Assembly: GCA_003209585.1 (NCBI GenBank)
Contig: QCQJ01000002.1
Span: 62,001 to 126,000 of the forward strand
Length of the DNA stretch: 64,000 bases
Reading direction: 5' to 3'
Origin: Prochlorococcus sp. AG-449-G23
Lineage (GTDB): Bacteria; Cyanobacteriota; Cyanobacteriia; PCC-6307; Cyanobiaceae
The position numbers and the translations under genes are program-made. The first letter of the stretch is position 1; every line of letters starts with the position of its first letter. The notes under the pieces are model-generated. The model had not been told where the DNA came from. It saw nothing but the letters and a program-made list of their open reading frames with translations, and made no database searches. Positions 26,687 through 36,852 of the stretch are shown piece after piece.

Positions 26687-28069
26687 ATGGATTCTATAGT
26701 TACTACAGAAGATACGATAGCCGCAATTGCTTCAGCTATAAGTATAGGGAAAGGAGGAGTTGCAATAATAAGAGTATCAGGGAAAGATTCAATAAATTCT
26801 TGCAAAAAGATTGTTCAAACAAAATCTAAATATGCATGGGAATCACATAGAGTTTTTCATGGTTTTATTCAGGAAAATAAACAAAATAAATTTATAGATG
26901 AGGTTTTAATTTTAGTGATGAAATCACCAAATAGCTTCACAGGAGAGGATGTTGTTGAACTGCATTGCCATGGAGGAATTATCCTAGTAAATAAAGTTCT
27001 AAAAAGATTATTATCTAGTAATTCTAGAGTTAGACTTGCAAACCCAGGAGAATTTAGTCAAAGAGCTTTTCTTAATGGAAAAATAGACCTTACTCAAGCT
27101 GAGTCGATTAATCAATTAATTAATGCAAGCAATACCAGATCAGCAGAGTTAGCTTTTAGTGGGGTTCAAGGAAAAATAAAGAAAAAAATAAACGATATTA
27201 AAAATGCCCTTATAAATCAACTTTGCGAAATAGAAGCGAGAGTTGATTTTGATGAAGACTTCACAGATTTTGATTACACCAAATATCTAACAAACATTAA
27301 AAAAGTAAAAGAAAAAATAGAATTACTAATAGAAAATGCAAAAAGAAATTCCTATATTCATAATGGAATATCCATTGCGCTCATAGGCAAAACAAATGTT
27401 GGTAAAAGCTCTTTACTAAATTTGCTTGCAAAAAAAGAGAAAGCAATCGTAACTAATATTCCTGGAACAACTAGAGATGTTATTGAAGTTAATTTAACTA
27501 TTAATGATATTCCAATGAAAATAATTGATACTGCTGGAATAAGAGAAACTCATGAACAAATTGAAAGTATTGGAATTAAAAAAAGTTTTGGAAAAATTAA
27601 AGAGTCAGATTTTATAATTTATATTTATAGTCTTGAAGAAGGATTTAATGAAGAAGACAAAGAAATAATACAAAAAATCCCCAAAGAAAAATTAATTACT
27701 ATTTTGGGCAATAAAAAAGATTTAATTGATTGCAAAAATATTAATTCAAATGAGTTAAAAAACACAATTCTTATGAGCATTAAGAATAATGATGGTGAAA
27801 GATTATTAATCGACACAATCATAAAAAAATGCGGATTAAAACAAGTAGAAAATATCAATATATTTTTAAACGAAAGACATCTTACAAATCTGTCTGCTTG
27901 CCTATCTAATTTAAATGATACTGATGAAATAATTAAAAATAAATTACCATTTGATTTGTTGTCAATAGAACTGAGAGATGGAATTCAAAACTTATCTAAA
28001 ATAACTGGCCAAGAATTAACAGAGGAACTTCTAGATAATATTTTTTCTAAGTTTTGTATTGGTAAATAA
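26687..28069 (+). CDS. mnmE: tRNA modification GTPase MnmE (TrmE)
   Basis: With MnmG, modifies the wobble uridine of tRNAs to 5-carboxymethylaminomethyl-type derivatives. The 460-residue protein has the folate-binding N-terminal domain (ending [17 protein letters not shown]), helical domain, inserted G domain with G1 GKTNVGKS at 234-241, IPGTTRD, DTAG and NKKD, and the C-terminal FCIGK motif whose cysteine (Cys457) is catalytic. All motifs intact. Followed by a UUCG-loop hairpin with a T run. Confidence 0.97.
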   Translation: MDSIVTTEDTIAAIASAISIGKGGVAIIRVSGKDSINSCKKIVQTKSKYAWESHRVFHGFIQENKQNKFIDEVLILVMKSPNSFTGEDVVELHCHGGIILVNKVLKRLLSSNSRVRLANPGEFSQRAFLNGKIDLTQAESINQLINASNTRSAELAFSGVQGKIKKKINDIKNALINQLCEIEARVDFDEDFTDFDYTKYLTNIKKVKEKIELLIENAKRNSYIHNGISIALIGKTNVGKSSLLNLLAKKEKAIVTNIPGTTRDVIEVNLTINDIPMKIIDTAGIRETHEQIESIGIKKSFGKIKESDFIIYIYSLEEGFNEEDKEIIQKIPKEKLITILGNKKDLIDCKNINSNELKNTILMSIKNNDGERLLIDTIIKKCGLKQVENINIFLNERHLTNLSACLSNLNDTDEIIKNKLPFDLLSIELRDGIQNLSKITGQELTEELLDNIFSKFCIGK

Positions 28070-28102
28070 ATTTGAGTTAAATTACATAGTGATATATAGT
28101 TG

Positions 28103-28130
28103 ATTCTCTAACTTCGGTTGAATTTTTATT
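28103..28130 (+). terminator. UUCG-loop hairpin after mnmE
   Basis: In the 82-base gap after mnmE, AAC-TTCG-GTT forms a short stem capped by a stable TTCG tetraloop, extended by ATTC/GAAT across a 3-base bulge, and followed directly by TTTTTATTAATT. This looks like a weak intrinsic terminator for mnmE. The stem is short, so confidence is moderate. Confidence 0.45.
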
Positions 28131-28151
28131 AATTAATTATTTTTTTGTTTA

Positions 28152-29018
28152 GTGGATTTAAATACTCCAATAATAAGTAAGATCATTGATAATTGGATCG
28201 ATGAAGATATAGGTAGGGGAGATCTTACAAGTCCTTCTATAACTGAAGAGAATGGTAATGCATATTGGATTGCAAAAGAAGGTGGTATATTTTGTGGTGT
28301 CGAAATTATAAAAGAAATTTTTAAAAAAATTGATTTAAAAATCAGTTCAAAATTTAATATCTCTGATGGAGATCAATTTATTAAAGATCAAAAACTCCTG
28401 GAAATATATGGACCTTCAAAAAGTTTGCTAGCTAGTGAAAGAATAGGCTTAAATATAGCAATGCATTTATCTGGAATATCAACATATACAAAGAATCTTG
28501 TAAATAAGTTAGAAGGTACAAATATAAAATTAGCAGATACTAGGAAAACTACTCCTGGCTTAAGAATATTTGAAAAATATGCATTCAAATGCGGAGGTGG
28601 AGTTAATCATAGAATGGGATTATACGATGCAGCTATGATAAAAGAAAATCACATTGCATGGACAGATAATCTTAATAATGTAGTAAAGAAAATTCGACTA
28701 AATTCACCTTTTACAACTCATATCATAATTGAAGCGGAGAATATCGAACAGGCAAAAGAAGCAGTATTAGCAGGAGCAGATAGTGTCTTATTGGATGAAC
28801 TTAGCCCTGAAATAATCAAAAAAAACGTTCAAGAATTAAGAGATTTATCAATTAATAGCTTAAAAAAAGAAGTCAATAAAAATTTAATAATAGAAGTTTC
28901 TGGAATTAACCCTAAAGAAATTAGTAAATATCTAATAAAAGGTATTGATTTGATTTCAACAAGTTCTTCAATTACCAAAAGTAATTGGATTGATTTAAGT
29001 ATGCGTTATATTAATTAA
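28152..29018 (+). CDS. nadC: Nicotinate-nucleotide pyrophosphorylase (quinolinate phosphoribosyltransferase)
   Basis: Makes nicotinate mononucleotide from quinolinate in de novo NAD synthesis. The 288-residue protein starts at GTG 28152 (VDLNTPIIS read as Met first) and shows the family segments EDIGRGDLTS at 18-27, RKTTPGLR at 131-138 and CGGGVNHR at 147-154 that bind substrate phosphates, plus IIEAENIEQA. Followed by argS after 27 bases and hisC, likely co-transcribed. Confidence 0.96.
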   Translation: MDLNTPIISKIIDNWIDEDIGRGDLTSPSITEENGNAYWIAKEGGIFCGVEIIKEIFKKIDLKISSKFNISDGDQFIKDQKLLEIYGPSKSLLASERIGLNIAMHLSGISTYTKNLVNKLEGTNIKLADTRKTTPGLRIFEKYAFKCGGGVNHRMGLYDAAMIKENHIAWTDNLNNVVKKIRLNSPFTTHIIIEAENIEQAKEAVLAGADSVLLDELSPEIIKKNVQELRDLSINSLKKEVNKNLIIEVSGINPKEISKYLIKGIDLISTSSSITKSNWIDLSMRYIN

Positions 29019-29045
29019 TTATATAGATAAATAATTGAATAATTA

Positions 29046-30860
29046 ATGCTAATCATTTTTAAAGAATTAACAAAACAATTTGAACAATCTCTTTTATATA
29101 GTCTTGAAAAAAATGATAAAAAAGGAGAATTCGACAATCTTAGAAAAAATTTAATTACACAATCATCAAAAGAAGAGTTTGGTGATTACCAATGTAATGT
29201 TTGTTTAAGTTTAACTAAAATATATAAAAAAACCCCAAGAGAGATCTCTTATGATTTTGTTAATATTTTAAATAAAAATAAAGGCATATCAAAATTATGC
29301 AAAAGTCTAGACATAGCAGGGCCTGGATTTATAAATATAAAATTAAAAGATGAAGTTCTGATAAATGAAATCAAATCAAATATTCAATGCAAAAGGGCTG
29401 GCATACCTCTAATTAAAAAAAATTTGGATAGTTATTTGTCTAATAAGGTTATTGTAGATTTTTCTAGTCCTAATATTGCTAAAGAAATGCACGTGGGGCA
29501 TTTAAGATCAACAATAATAGGTGACTCAATATCCAGAATTTTCGAGTTAAGAGGTTATGAAGTATTAAGACTCAATCATGTTGGTGATTGGGGAACACAA
29601 TTTGGAATGCTTATTACTCAACTCAAAGATTTATATTCAAATGATCTAGAAGAAATAGGTAAGATCAAGATAAGTGATTTAGTTGAATTTTATAAAGCAT
29701 CAAAAAAAAGATTTGATAATGAATCTGAATTCCAAAAAAGATCTAGGGAGGAAGTAGTAAAGTTACAAAGTGGAGATACTAAATCGATTCAAGCCTGGAA
29801 GTTGTTATGTGATCAATCGAGAAAGGAATTTGATGAAATCTATAAAAATTTAAAAATAAAAATAATAGAAAGAGGTGAATCTTTTTATAATCCATTCTTA
29901 AAGTCAGTTATTGAGGATTTGAATTTTAAAAAAATACTCGTAGAAGATCAAGGAGCAAAATGTGTATTTTTAGATGGGATGACTAATAAAGAAGGCAAAC
30001 CTTTACCGCTAATTATTCAAAAAAAAGATGGCGGTTTTAATTATGCCACCACAGATCTTGCTGCTATAAGATACAGATTCAATCAGGCTCCTAATGGGGA
30101 TGATGCTTCAAGAATTATTTATGTAACTGATCATGGACAAGCAAATCATTTTGCAGGAGTTTTTCAAGTTGCAAAAAAAGCAAAATGGATCCCAGATAAG
30201 TGTCAAGTAGACCACGTCCCTTTTGGTTTAGTTCAAGGAATTGATGGCAAAAAACTAAAGACAAGAGAAGGTGAAACAATACGTCTAAAAGATTTATTAA
30301 AAGAAGCGGTTAGAAGAGCAAAAGAAGATTTATTGAAAAGATTAGAAGATGAAGATCGTTACGAGACCAAAGAATTTATTGCAAATACTTCAAGAATTAT
30401 TGGATTAGGAGCTGTTAAGTATGCAGATTTAAGTCAAAATAGGATTACTAATTATCAATTTAGTTTTGATAAAATGCTTTCCCTTAATGGAAATACTGCT
30501 CCATATTTGTTATATACACTTGTAAGAATTTTAGGGATTAAAAGAAAAAATGATTTTGTTTATGACTCTAAAGATTTTCAATATATAAATTATGAGCATA
30601 AATCTGAGTGGAAACTTATAAGAAAATTACTTAGGTTTGATGAAGTGATAATCTCTATTGAAAAAGACTTAATGCCAAATAGACTTTGCAATTATCTGTT
30701 CGAGCTATCTCAGACTTTTAATAGATTCTATGATCAAGTTCCAATACTCAAAGAAGAAAAAAATATAAAAATTTCTAGACTTAATTTGTGTGACCTAACT
30801 GCAAAAATACTAAAATTAAGCTTAGATCTTCTAGGAATTGAAACTTTAGAAAGAATGTAA
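29046..30860 (+). CDS. argS: Arginyl-tRNA synthetase
   Basis: Charges tRNA-Arg. Class I synthetase of 604 residues: N-terminal Add-1 domain (about 1-110, with EFGDYQCNV), HIGH-type motif HVGH at 149-152 in [16 protein letters not shown], the Rossmann core ([14 protein letters not shown]), and a C-terminal anticodon-binding domain containing the DALR-type ending. As in many ArgRS, the KMSK motif is degenerate (GKKLKTREG). The stop shares one base with the hisC start (TAATG). Confidence 0.97.
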   Translation: MLIIFKELTKQFEQSLLYSLEKNDKKGEFDNLRKNLITQSSKEEFGDYQCNVCLSLTKIYKKTPREISYDFVNILNKNKGISKLCKSLDIAGPGFINIKLKDEVLINEIKSNIQCKRAGIPLIKKNLDSYLSNKVIVDFSSPNIAKEMHVGHLRSTIIGDSISRIFELRGYEVLRLNHVGDWGTQFGMLITQLKDLYSNDLEEIGKIKISDLVEFYKASKKRFDNESEFQKRSREEVVKLQSGDTKSIQAWKLLCDQSRKEFDEIYKNLKIKIIERGESFYNPFLKSVIEDLNFKKILVEDQGAKCVFLDGMTNKEGKPLPLIIQKKDGGFNYATTDLAAIRYRFNQAPNGDDASRIIYVTDHGQANHFAGVFQVAKKAKWIPDKCQVDHVPFGLVQGIDGKKLKTREGETIRLKDLLKEAVRRAKEDLLKRLEDEDRYETKEFIANTSRIIGLGAVKYADLSQNRITNYQFSFDKMLSLNGNTAPYLLYTLVRILGIKRKNDFVYDSKDFQYINYEHKSEWKLIRKLLRFDEVIISIEKDLMPNRLCNYLFELSQTFNRFYDQVPILKEEKNIKISRLNLCDLTAKILKLSLDLLGIETLERM

Positions 30861-31969
30861 TGAATGATTTTGATCCATCAAATAATCTTTTCCCAAAACC
30901 AAGAGAAGAAATAATAAATATGCAGTCTTACTCTGCACCTTTAGAAAATAGAAGAAACTTACTCCGCTTAGACTTTAATGAAAATACTTTAGGTCCAAGT
31001 CCTAAGGTTTTAGAGGCATTACAAGCAATAAAATTAGATGAGATTTCAATTTATCCAGAATATAATTTTTTAAAAAAATTTTTATGTGAACAATATCTTG
31101 ATTCAAGAAAATTTGTTAATGATGAAATCGGAATTTTCAATGGAGCAGATGCAGCAATAAATGCAATTTTCAATTGCTTTGGAGAAAAAAATCAAATATT
31201 TCTAACAACAAATCCAACTTTTGGTTATTATTCTCCTTGTGCAGAAATGCGAGGAATGAAGAAAATAAGTTGTTCTTACGTTGGAGAAAATTTTCTATTC
31301 CCCATAGAAGAATTTAAGGAAAAAATAATAAAGCATAATCCAAAGTTAATATTTATTTGCAATCCAAATAATCCAACAGGTACGGTTTTAAGCTCTGAAG
31401 AGATAATTAACTTAGCTAATATCAACTCCGATTCATTAATAATTGTTGATGAACTATATGAAAAATTTAGTGGAGATAGTCTTCTGAAATCGATAGACTT
31501 TGAAAAGAATAGAAATATACTAATAATCCAATCTCTTTCAAAAACTGCAGGTTTAGCTGGTTTAAGAATAGGTTTTACTTTTGGTAATAAAAGTTTAGTT
31601 CAGTACATAAATAAAGTTACAGGACCATATGATGTAAATAGCTTTGCTATAGCAGCAGCATTAGCAGCACTTAAAGACAAATCATATATTGATAATTATG
31701 TTTTAGAAGTAAAAAAAGCGAGGGAATGGATTTTAAATAAATTTAAATCAACAAAAATCAGAACCCACTTTAGTGGAGGTAATTATTTCTTAATTTGGCC
31801 AAAAAAAGATCCTAAAACCTTAATACAACAGATGAGAGAAAAAGGTATTCTTATTAGAAGTATGGAAAATAAAAAAGATATTGGTAAGTCAATAAGGGTT
31901 AGTATTGGAACTAGAGAACAAATGATTTTTTTCTGGGACAATTACAAGGTTTTAGATTTAATAAATTAA
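30860..31969 (+). CDS. hisC: Histidinol-phosphate aminotransferase
   Basis: PLP aminotransferase of histidine synthesis, 369 residues, fold type I. DFNENTLGPSP near 38-48 is the HisC N-terminal signature; NPNNPTG is at 168-174, Asp197 in VDELY, PLP lysine Lys228 in SLSKTAG and Arg236 in LRIGF. These residue numbers match those of the paralogue at 15996. Starts one base inside the argS stop. A broader aromatic aminotransferase activity cannot be excluded from sequence alone. Confidence 0.85.
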   Translation: MNDFDPSNNLFPKPREEIINMQSYSAPLENRRNLLRLDFNENTLGPSPKVLEALQAIKLDEISIYPEYNFLKKFLCEQYLDSRKFVNDEIGIFNGADAAINAIFNCFGEKNQIFLTTNPTFGYYSPCAEMRGMKKISCSYVGENFLFPIEEFKEKIIKHNPKLIFICNPNNPTGTVLSSEEIINLANINSDSLIIVDELYEKFSGDSLLKSIDFEKNRNILIIQSLSKTAGLAGLRIGFTFGNKSLVQYINKVTGPYDVNSFAIAAALAALKDKSYIDNYVLEVKKAREWILNKFKSTKIRTHFSGGNYFLIWPKKDPKTLIQQMREKGILIRSMENKKDIGKSIRVSIGTREQMIFFWDNYKVLDLIN

Positions 31970-32691
31970 TTACTGAAAATATAAATTGTATTTTGATCGA
32001 TTCTTTTAGGTTTTATTTGAAAATCTTTGCCAACATATTTTACTTTAAAATCTTTCATATTTTCGATAAATAAATCAGCATTGGAGAAATCACATTCTTT
32101 ATTAATTGTTTTGCCACGAACAAAGTGAACAGGAATAACTATATTTGGTTTTAAGATCTTAACTATTCTTGAGGCTTCTTCCCCATCGTAAGATTTTATT
32201 CCTCCTCCAATTGAAATAAATAAGATATCTGGGCGAGACAAAATAATTTGACTATTAATATCAATATCACCAGCAGCTCCTCCCATATGAACAATTTTGA
32301 GATCATTCTGTTCCCAACTCCAAACAGTTGCCATCCCAAATCTTCTTCCATCCACTCTGTCATGTGGTACAGAAATTCCATTTAATAAAATATCCCCAAA
32401 TTGATAGATTCCTGGCTCAACAAACATTAATTGATCATCAGGATTATATCCTTCATCTGGAAGCCTAGAACTGGCCAAAATAAAGTCCACGCTGACTTCT
32501 TTTGGCTCTTTTAAATTACTTGCACAACCTATTGCTTTAAAGGGATTTATAAGAATAGATTTTTCTGGACTATTAATTAAAAAACTACTATGTCCCAAAC
32601 TTTTTATTACTAAATTCCTTGCCAATAATGAGGTAGGTAAAAAAGAACTTAATAATATAAAGAAGAAGATTTTTTTAATTTGAGAAATCAT
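31966..32691 (-). CDS. Exported metallo-beta-lactamase-fold protein lacking the metal motif
   Basis: A 241-residue protein with a signal-peptide-like N-terminus (residues 1-25, two basic residues then FFFILLSSFLPTSLLA). The remainder resembles UPF0173-type MBL hydrolases: GHSSFLI at 33-39, DFILASS at 69-75, IVHMGGAAGD at 133-142 and IPVHFV at 186-191. The metal-binding HxHxDH segment that should follow strand DFIL reads SSRLPDEGYN, with no histidine. His34, His110, His135 and His189 remain. It is probably not a normal binuclear zinc hydrolase. Last gene of the prfB operon, 20 bases after trpG; its 3' end overlaps hisC by 4 bases. Confidence 0.75.
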   Translation of the reverse strand: MISQIKKIFFFILLSSFLPTSLLARNLVIKSLGHSSFLINSPEKSILINPFKAIGCASNLKEPKEVSVDFILASSRLPDEGYNPDDQLMFVEPGIYQFGDILLNGISVPHDRVDGRRFGMATVWSWEQNDLKIVHMGGAAGDIDINSQIILSRPDILFISIGGGIKSYDGEEASRIVKILKPNIVIPVHFVRGKTINKECDFSNADLFIENMKDFKVKYVGKDFQIKPKRIDQNTIYIFSN

Positions 32692-32711
32692 AATATTAAC
32701 TTTTTTGTATT

Positions 32712-33308
32712 TTACTTTTGTTCAGCCATTTTTAGAAAATTACTAATTAATTTATGACCAAATTGTGTCAATACACTTTCAGGATGAAACTGTACCCCAT
32801 GTAAATGTTTATATTCTTTGTGAGAGATAGCCATAATAGTTGAGTCTTCTAAAGTCGCAGTTATCTCGAAACAAGATGGTAAAGAACTTAATTCAACTAT
32901 AAGACTATGATATCTAGTAGCCACAAATGGAGTCTCGATATCTTTAAACAATCCTTGTTGATTATGAAATATTTTTGATGTCTTACCATGCATAAGTTCT
33001 TTCCCAACTACAACCTTTCCTCCAAAAGCTTGGGCCAAAGCTTGATGACCTAAACAAACTCCCAATATCGGAATATTTTTAGATAATTTTTTTAGTATTG
33101 GGAGACAAATTCCAGATTGATCTGGATTACCAGGGCCTGGAGATAATAGGATACCACTTGGATTTAGTTTGATAATTTCTTCTAAAGTAATTTCATCATT
33201 TCTTTTAACTATTAATTCTTTAGTTATTTCATACTCAAATGAAAGTTCTCCTAAATATTGAACAAGGTTATAAGTAAAACTATCGTAATTATCAATAACA
33301 AGAAACAT
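32712..33308 (-). CDS. trpG: Glutamine amidotransferase of anthranilate/aminodeoxychorismate synthase
   Basis: Supplies ammonia from glutamine to the chorismate-using subunit in tryptophan (TrpE) or folate (PabB) synthesis; in bacteria with one copy it may serve both. The 198-residue class-I amidotransferase has NYDSFTYNLVQYLGE at 7-21, LSPGPGNP, catalytic Cys85 in GVCLGHQ and His175/Glu177 in GVQFHPES. No trpE or pabB lies in this window. It is 12 bases after dgkA in a six-gene operon. Confidence 0.93.
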   Translation of the reverse strand: MFLVIDNYDSFTYNLVQYLGELSFEYEITKELIVKRNDEITLEEIIKLNPSGILLSPGPGNPDQSGICLPILKKLSKNIPILGVCLGHQALAQAFGGKVVVGKELMHGKTSKIFHNQQGLFKDIETPFVATRYHSLIVELSSLPSCFEITATLEDSTIMAISHKEYKHLHGVQFHPESVLTQFGHKLISNFLKMAEQK

Positions 33309-33320
33309 ATTTATATGAAT

Positions 33321-33731
33321 TTAAAATAACAACTTTATTTTAGGAACAAAGATATATACAGCAATAATAACAGAATTAATGGAGGCTAATAATACTGCTC
33401 CTGCAGAAGTATCTTTTGAAATTTTAGCCAAACTACTAAATTCTTTTTTCACTACTAAATCAACTATTGATTCAATAGATGTATTTAATATTTCTAATAT
33501 TAAAACAGACATAATTGTGGCAATCAAAATTACATAATTACTTTTACTAATTTGAAGTAAAAAACCAATCATTAAACTCATAACTGCAAAAATTAATTGA
33601 ATTTTAAAATTTCTTGAAGTTTTTAAGACGTAACTAATTCCATTGAAAGCATACTTAAAACTTATTAATACATGACTAGAAGTTTTGTATGAGTCTTTTC
33701 GATTTTCTAAAGAGTTTATTTTTTTATCCAT
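33321..33731 (-). CDS. dgkA: Diacylglycerol/undecaprenol kinase, DgkA family
   Basis: Small membrane kinase of 136 residues phosphorylating a lipid alcohol. Three hydrophobic helices (about 43-60, 65-81, 112-132) and the conserved E80-ILNTSIE87 and KISKDTSAGAV motifs identify the family. Gram-positive members phosphorylate undecaprenol rather than diacylglycerol, and the substrate here is not decided by sequence. It follows ybeY by 6 bases, an adjacency common in many bacteria. Confidence 0.9.
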   Translation of the reverse strand: MDKKINSLENRKDSYKTSSHVLISFKYAFNGISYVLKTSRNFKIQLIFAVMSLMIGFLLQISKSNYVILIATIMSVLILEILNTSIESIVDLVVKKEFSSLAKISKDTSAGAVLLASINSVIIAVYIFVPKIKLLF

Positions 33732-33737
33732 TGATTT

Positions 33738-34277
33738 TTAATCTAATCGAGTAATTAAATATTCCTGAAAATTTAACATATTTTCTAAATCAAGATCATT
33801 ATTATGTTCCCATCCCAAAAGATGTAAAAATCCATGACTAGCCAACCAGAGCATCTCTCTATAGATTGAATGTTTATATTCATAAGATTGCTCAAGTGCC
33901 ATCTCTAATGATATAAATATATCTCCCAACTCTATTTGATCTAAATTATTTAGAGATTCATCAGAAATGATTGGAAAAGATAGAACATCAGTTGGACCAT
34001 TTTTTTGCATCCACTTCTTATTCATAGAAGCAATTTCTTGATTAGATATTATCTGTAAGCCTAAAGAAAAAGATTTTTTTCCAATAAAAAAATTTGGCAA
34101 TTTATAATCTTCTTTTTTTAATATTGTATTAATCCAAGATAAAAAAACTTTCTCCCAAAAAATAGATTCAAAAATTAGCTTAGTTTTAGTATCTTTTAAA
34201 TTATTTGAAAATTGAGAAAAATCATTACATTGAAAAACCAAATCTAAATTTATTTCATAAATAATCTTTTCTTTCAT
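33738..34277 (-). CDS. ybeY: Endoribonuclease YbeY (rRNA maturation factor)
   Basis: Zinc-dependent RNase needed for 16S rRNA 3'-end maturation and ribosome quality control. In 179 residues the metal motif [11 protein letters not shown] gives His148, His152 and His158; the usual GYDH end is GWEH here. PTDVLSFP at 95-102 is also a family signature. The N-terminal 40 residues are longer than in E. coli. Lies 6 bases after the small DUF3285 gene and before dgkA. Confidence 0.93.
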   Translation of the reverse strand: MKEKIIYEINLDLVFQCNDFSQFSNNLKDTKTKLIFESIFWEKVFLSWINTILKKEDYKLPNFFIGKKSFSLGLQIISNQEIASMNKKWMQKNGPTDVLSFPIISDESLNNLDQIELGDIFISLEMALEQSYEYKHSIYREMLWLASHGFLHLLGWEHNNDLDLENMLNFQEYLITRLD

Positions 34278-34283
34278 ACATTC

Positions 34284-34466
34284 TTATAATGGAATATTGG
34301 GCTTACCTATTGTTGCGACAAGTATTAAAATTCCAATTAAAACTAGAAAGGTTATTGAAAAATGAGAAATACTTTTTGAACCCTTCCTTACCATATTTCT
34401 CATAGCAAGCTTTATAAAGCTTGGAGGAGAAACTTTTTTTTGAAAATTTTCGTTTTTATTTTCCAT
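34284..34466 (-). CDS. DUF3285 single-pass membrane protein
   Basis: A 60-residue cyanobacterial protein with a basic, polar first half (SPPSFIKLAMRNMVRKGSKS) and one membrane segment at about 37-54 (ITFLVLIGILILVATIG). Function unknown. It sits between prfB (3-base gap) and ybeY (6-base gap), an arrangement I recall as conserved in picocyanobacteria, suggesting a link to translation or membrane biogenesis; that link is only inferred. Confidence 0.82.
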   Translation of the reverse strand: MENKNENFQKKVSPPSFIKLAMRNMVRKGSKSISHFSITFLVLIGILILVATIGKPNIPL

Positions 34467-34469
34467 TAG

Positions 34470-35592
34470 TTATTCAATAGATTCGTTAGAAGAAATATTC
34501 ATGCGTAATAATTCATGAATAAATGGTTCAAGTCCACCATCTAAAACACTATCTAAGTCATTAGTCTCTTGCATAGTCCTAAGATCTTTTACCATTTGAT
34601 AGGGATGGAAAACATAATTTCTTATTTGATTGCCCCATGCAGCTTCGACAATATCACCTTTAATATCAGCGACCTCTGCAGCTCGTTGTTCTTTAGCAAT
34701 CACAAGTAGTTTAGACTTAAGAAGTAACATAGCTTTTTCTTTATTTTGTAATTGAGATCTTTCTTGGGTGCATCTTACTGAAATCCCTGAAGGCAAATGA
34801 ACAATTCTTACTGCTGTTTCTACTTTATTAACATTTTGTCCTCCAGCTCCACCGGATCTACTCGTTGTAATTTCTAAATCTTTTTCAGGTATATCAAGTG
34901 AAATATTATCATCTAGTTTTGGCATAACCTCTACCCCTGCAAAGCTGGTTTGCCTTTTGCCATTAGCATTGAAAGGAGAAATTCTTACTAATCTATGAGT
35001 TCCTTTTTCATATTGCAGATAGCCATATGCATACTTTCCATTAATTTCAAACGTTACACTTTTAATACCTGCTTCTTCTCCTTGAGATAATTCATTGATG
35101 ATCAGGCTCAATTGATTATTATCGGCCCATCTTGAATACATTCTCAATAATATTTCTACCCAATCCTGAGCATCTGTTCCACCCGCACCTGCGTTAATAG
35201 AAACTACTGCTCCTTCCTTATCGTATTCACCACATAACAATCTTTCAAATTCCCATTTATCTAAATTCTCTCTTAATTTAATTAAACCCTGCTGGGATTC
35301 TAAAATCATTTCCTCTTCAGGTTCTAAACAATAAAGTTCAAGTGAGGCATTAGCATCAGAAATAAAAGTTTTCCATTTATCTAACAATTCGAGTTGTGCT
35401 TTGACATCATCGAGGATTAACATTTGTTTTTTCGCTTCTCCTTGATTCTCCCAAAATTCAGGTTGAGCAGAAATTTGCTCTAACTCTCTCCTTTTCGCTT
35501 TTAATCTAGGCACGTCAAAGACAATCCTGAGCATTACCCAGGCGCTCTGTTAGTTCCGAAAGATCTTTTTTGAAATCTGTAATATCTATCAA
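34470..35592 (-). CDS. prfB: Peptide chain release factor 2 with programmed +1 frameshift
   Basis: Recognises UGA and UAA stop codons and releases nascent peptides. The main frame (to residue 373) has the SPF codon-recognition tripeptide in [10 protein letters not shown] and the GGQ motif in [11 protein letters not shown]. The only in-frame ATG (35534) would give an odd N-terminus (MLRIVF). Instead a short upstream frame starts at TTG 35592, encodes 25 residues typical of RF2 starts ([20 protein letters not shown]) and stops at CTT TGA C (TGA at 35517-35515); a +1 shift on CTT gives ...[14 protein letters not shown], as in other RF2 proteins. Expected autoregulation: RF2 scarcity favours the shift. 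Total 373 residues. First gene of a six-gene operon. Confidence 0.92.
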
Positions 35593-35668
35593 AATAGAAT
35601 TTAATCGTTATTTATAATCTAACAAGCACTTTTCTTTAATAGTATAAACTAAGTATTATTTTAAAAAA

Positions 35669-35923
35669 ATGTCCAAAGTTGAAATTTATACTTGGCAATA
35701 TTGCCCATTCTGTATTCGAGCTAAATCACTACTCAAGAAAAAAAATATAAATTTTACAGAATATAAAATAGATGGCGACGAAGATGCCAGAGCATTGATG
35801 ATTGAAAGAGCTGCTGGTAGAAGAACATTACCACAAATATTTATAGATAATGAAGGTATCGGAGGCTGCGATGATCTCTACATATTAGAAAATGAAAATA
35901 AATTAGACGCATTATTAAACTAG
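35669..35923 (+). CDS. grxC: Glutaredoxin, class I (Grx3-type)
   Basis: Reduces disulfides and glutathione mixed disulfides. The 84-residue protein has the dithiol active site CPFC at 12-15, the cis-proline in RTLPQIFID and the glutathione-binding GGCDDLY. Only 5 bases separate it from gshB, so the enzyme making glutathione and a protein using it are co-transcribed. Confidence 0.95.
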   Translation: MSKVEIYTWQYCPFCIRAKSLLKKKNINFTEYKIDGDEDARALMIERAAGRRTLPQIFIDNEGIGGCDDLYILENENKLDALLN

Positions 35924-35928
35924 ATCTT

Positions 35929-36852
35929 ATGAAATTTCTATTCGTAATAGATCCAATAAAAAATATAAATCCCTTAAAAGATTCAACTGCTGCCTTAATG
36001 CAAGCATCATCAAAAAAAAATATTGAAATCTGGAGTTGTACTCCTCAAGACCTTGAAGCTAGAGGTGATGAAGTATGGGCATCTTCCGTAAAAGTTGAAG
36101 TAAATCCTTGGATTTCTTTCAAAGATAATGATTGCATACCTCTCGCCGAATTTAATTGCATTTGGATGAGAAAAGATCCTCCTGTAAATGAGGCTTATTT
36201 ATATGCAACCCATCTTTTAGAAGTCGCCGAAAGAAAAGGAGTAAAAGTAATCAACAAACCCTCATCGTTAAGAGCATGGAATGAAAAGCTAGGTGCTTTG
36301 AGATACAGCCACTTAATGGCACCTACAATAGTTGCGAGTAAAGTAAAAGATCTTATTAATTTTGCAAATATAAATAATGAAGTGGTCATAAAACCTCTTG
36401 GGGGAAAAGGTGGTCAAGGTGTTATAAGGATAAATAAAAATTCTCCAGGTATTAAATCAATCATTGAATTAATCACTTCTCAAGAAGAATTACCCGTTAT
36501 GATGCAAAAATTTATTCCTGAAGTCATAGAGGGTGATAAAAGAATAATTATCGTAAACGGTGAAGCAATTGGATCAATAAATAGGATTCCTCAAGGAGGC
36601 GATTTTAGGAGTAATTTAGCGATGGGAGGGAAGGCTGAACCAACATTATTAACAGAAAAAGAAAAAAGTATCTGCTCAGAATTATCTCAACACTTCAAAG
36701 ATGAGGGTTTATTTTTTGTAGGAATTGATGTAATAAATGGAATGCTTAGCGAGATTAATGTAACCAGTCCAACAGGTTTAAGAGAAATAGAAAATTTATC
36801 TAATAAGAATGTTTCAGATGAAGTTATCGAAAAATTAGTGGAAATCATCTAG
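35929..36852 (+). CDS. gshB: Glutathione synthetase
   Basis: Joins gamma-glutamylcysteine and glycine; ATP-grasp fold, 307 residues. Family features: FVIDPI at the N-terminus, WMRKDPPVN at about 83-91, [14 protein letters not shown] near 115-128, [15 protein letters not shown] for ATP binding and the C-terminal [19 protein letters not shown]. Its 3' end overlaps the convergent menF by 8 bases. Second gene after grxC. Confidence 0.97.
   Translation: MKFLFVIDPIKNINPLKDSTAALMQASSKKNIEIWSCTPQDLEARGDEVWASSVKVEVNPWISFKDNDCIPLAEFNCIWMRKDPPVNEAYLYATHLLEVAERKGVKVINKPSSLRAWNEKLGALRYSHLMAPTIVASKVKDLINFANINNEVVIKPLGGKGGQGVIRINKNSPGIKSIIELITSQEELPVMMQKFIPEVIEGDKRIIIVNGEAIGSINRIPQGGDFRSNLAMGGKAEPTLLTEKEKSICSELSQHFKDEGLFFVGIDVINGMLSEINVTSPTGLREIENLSNKNVSDEVIEKLVEII

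Noticed and set aside
35532..35534. ATG as the start of prfB
   Set aside because: It lies in the main frame but downstream of a better N-terminal region in another frame that joins through a CTT TGA C shift site; the peptide MLRIVF does not fit RF2.
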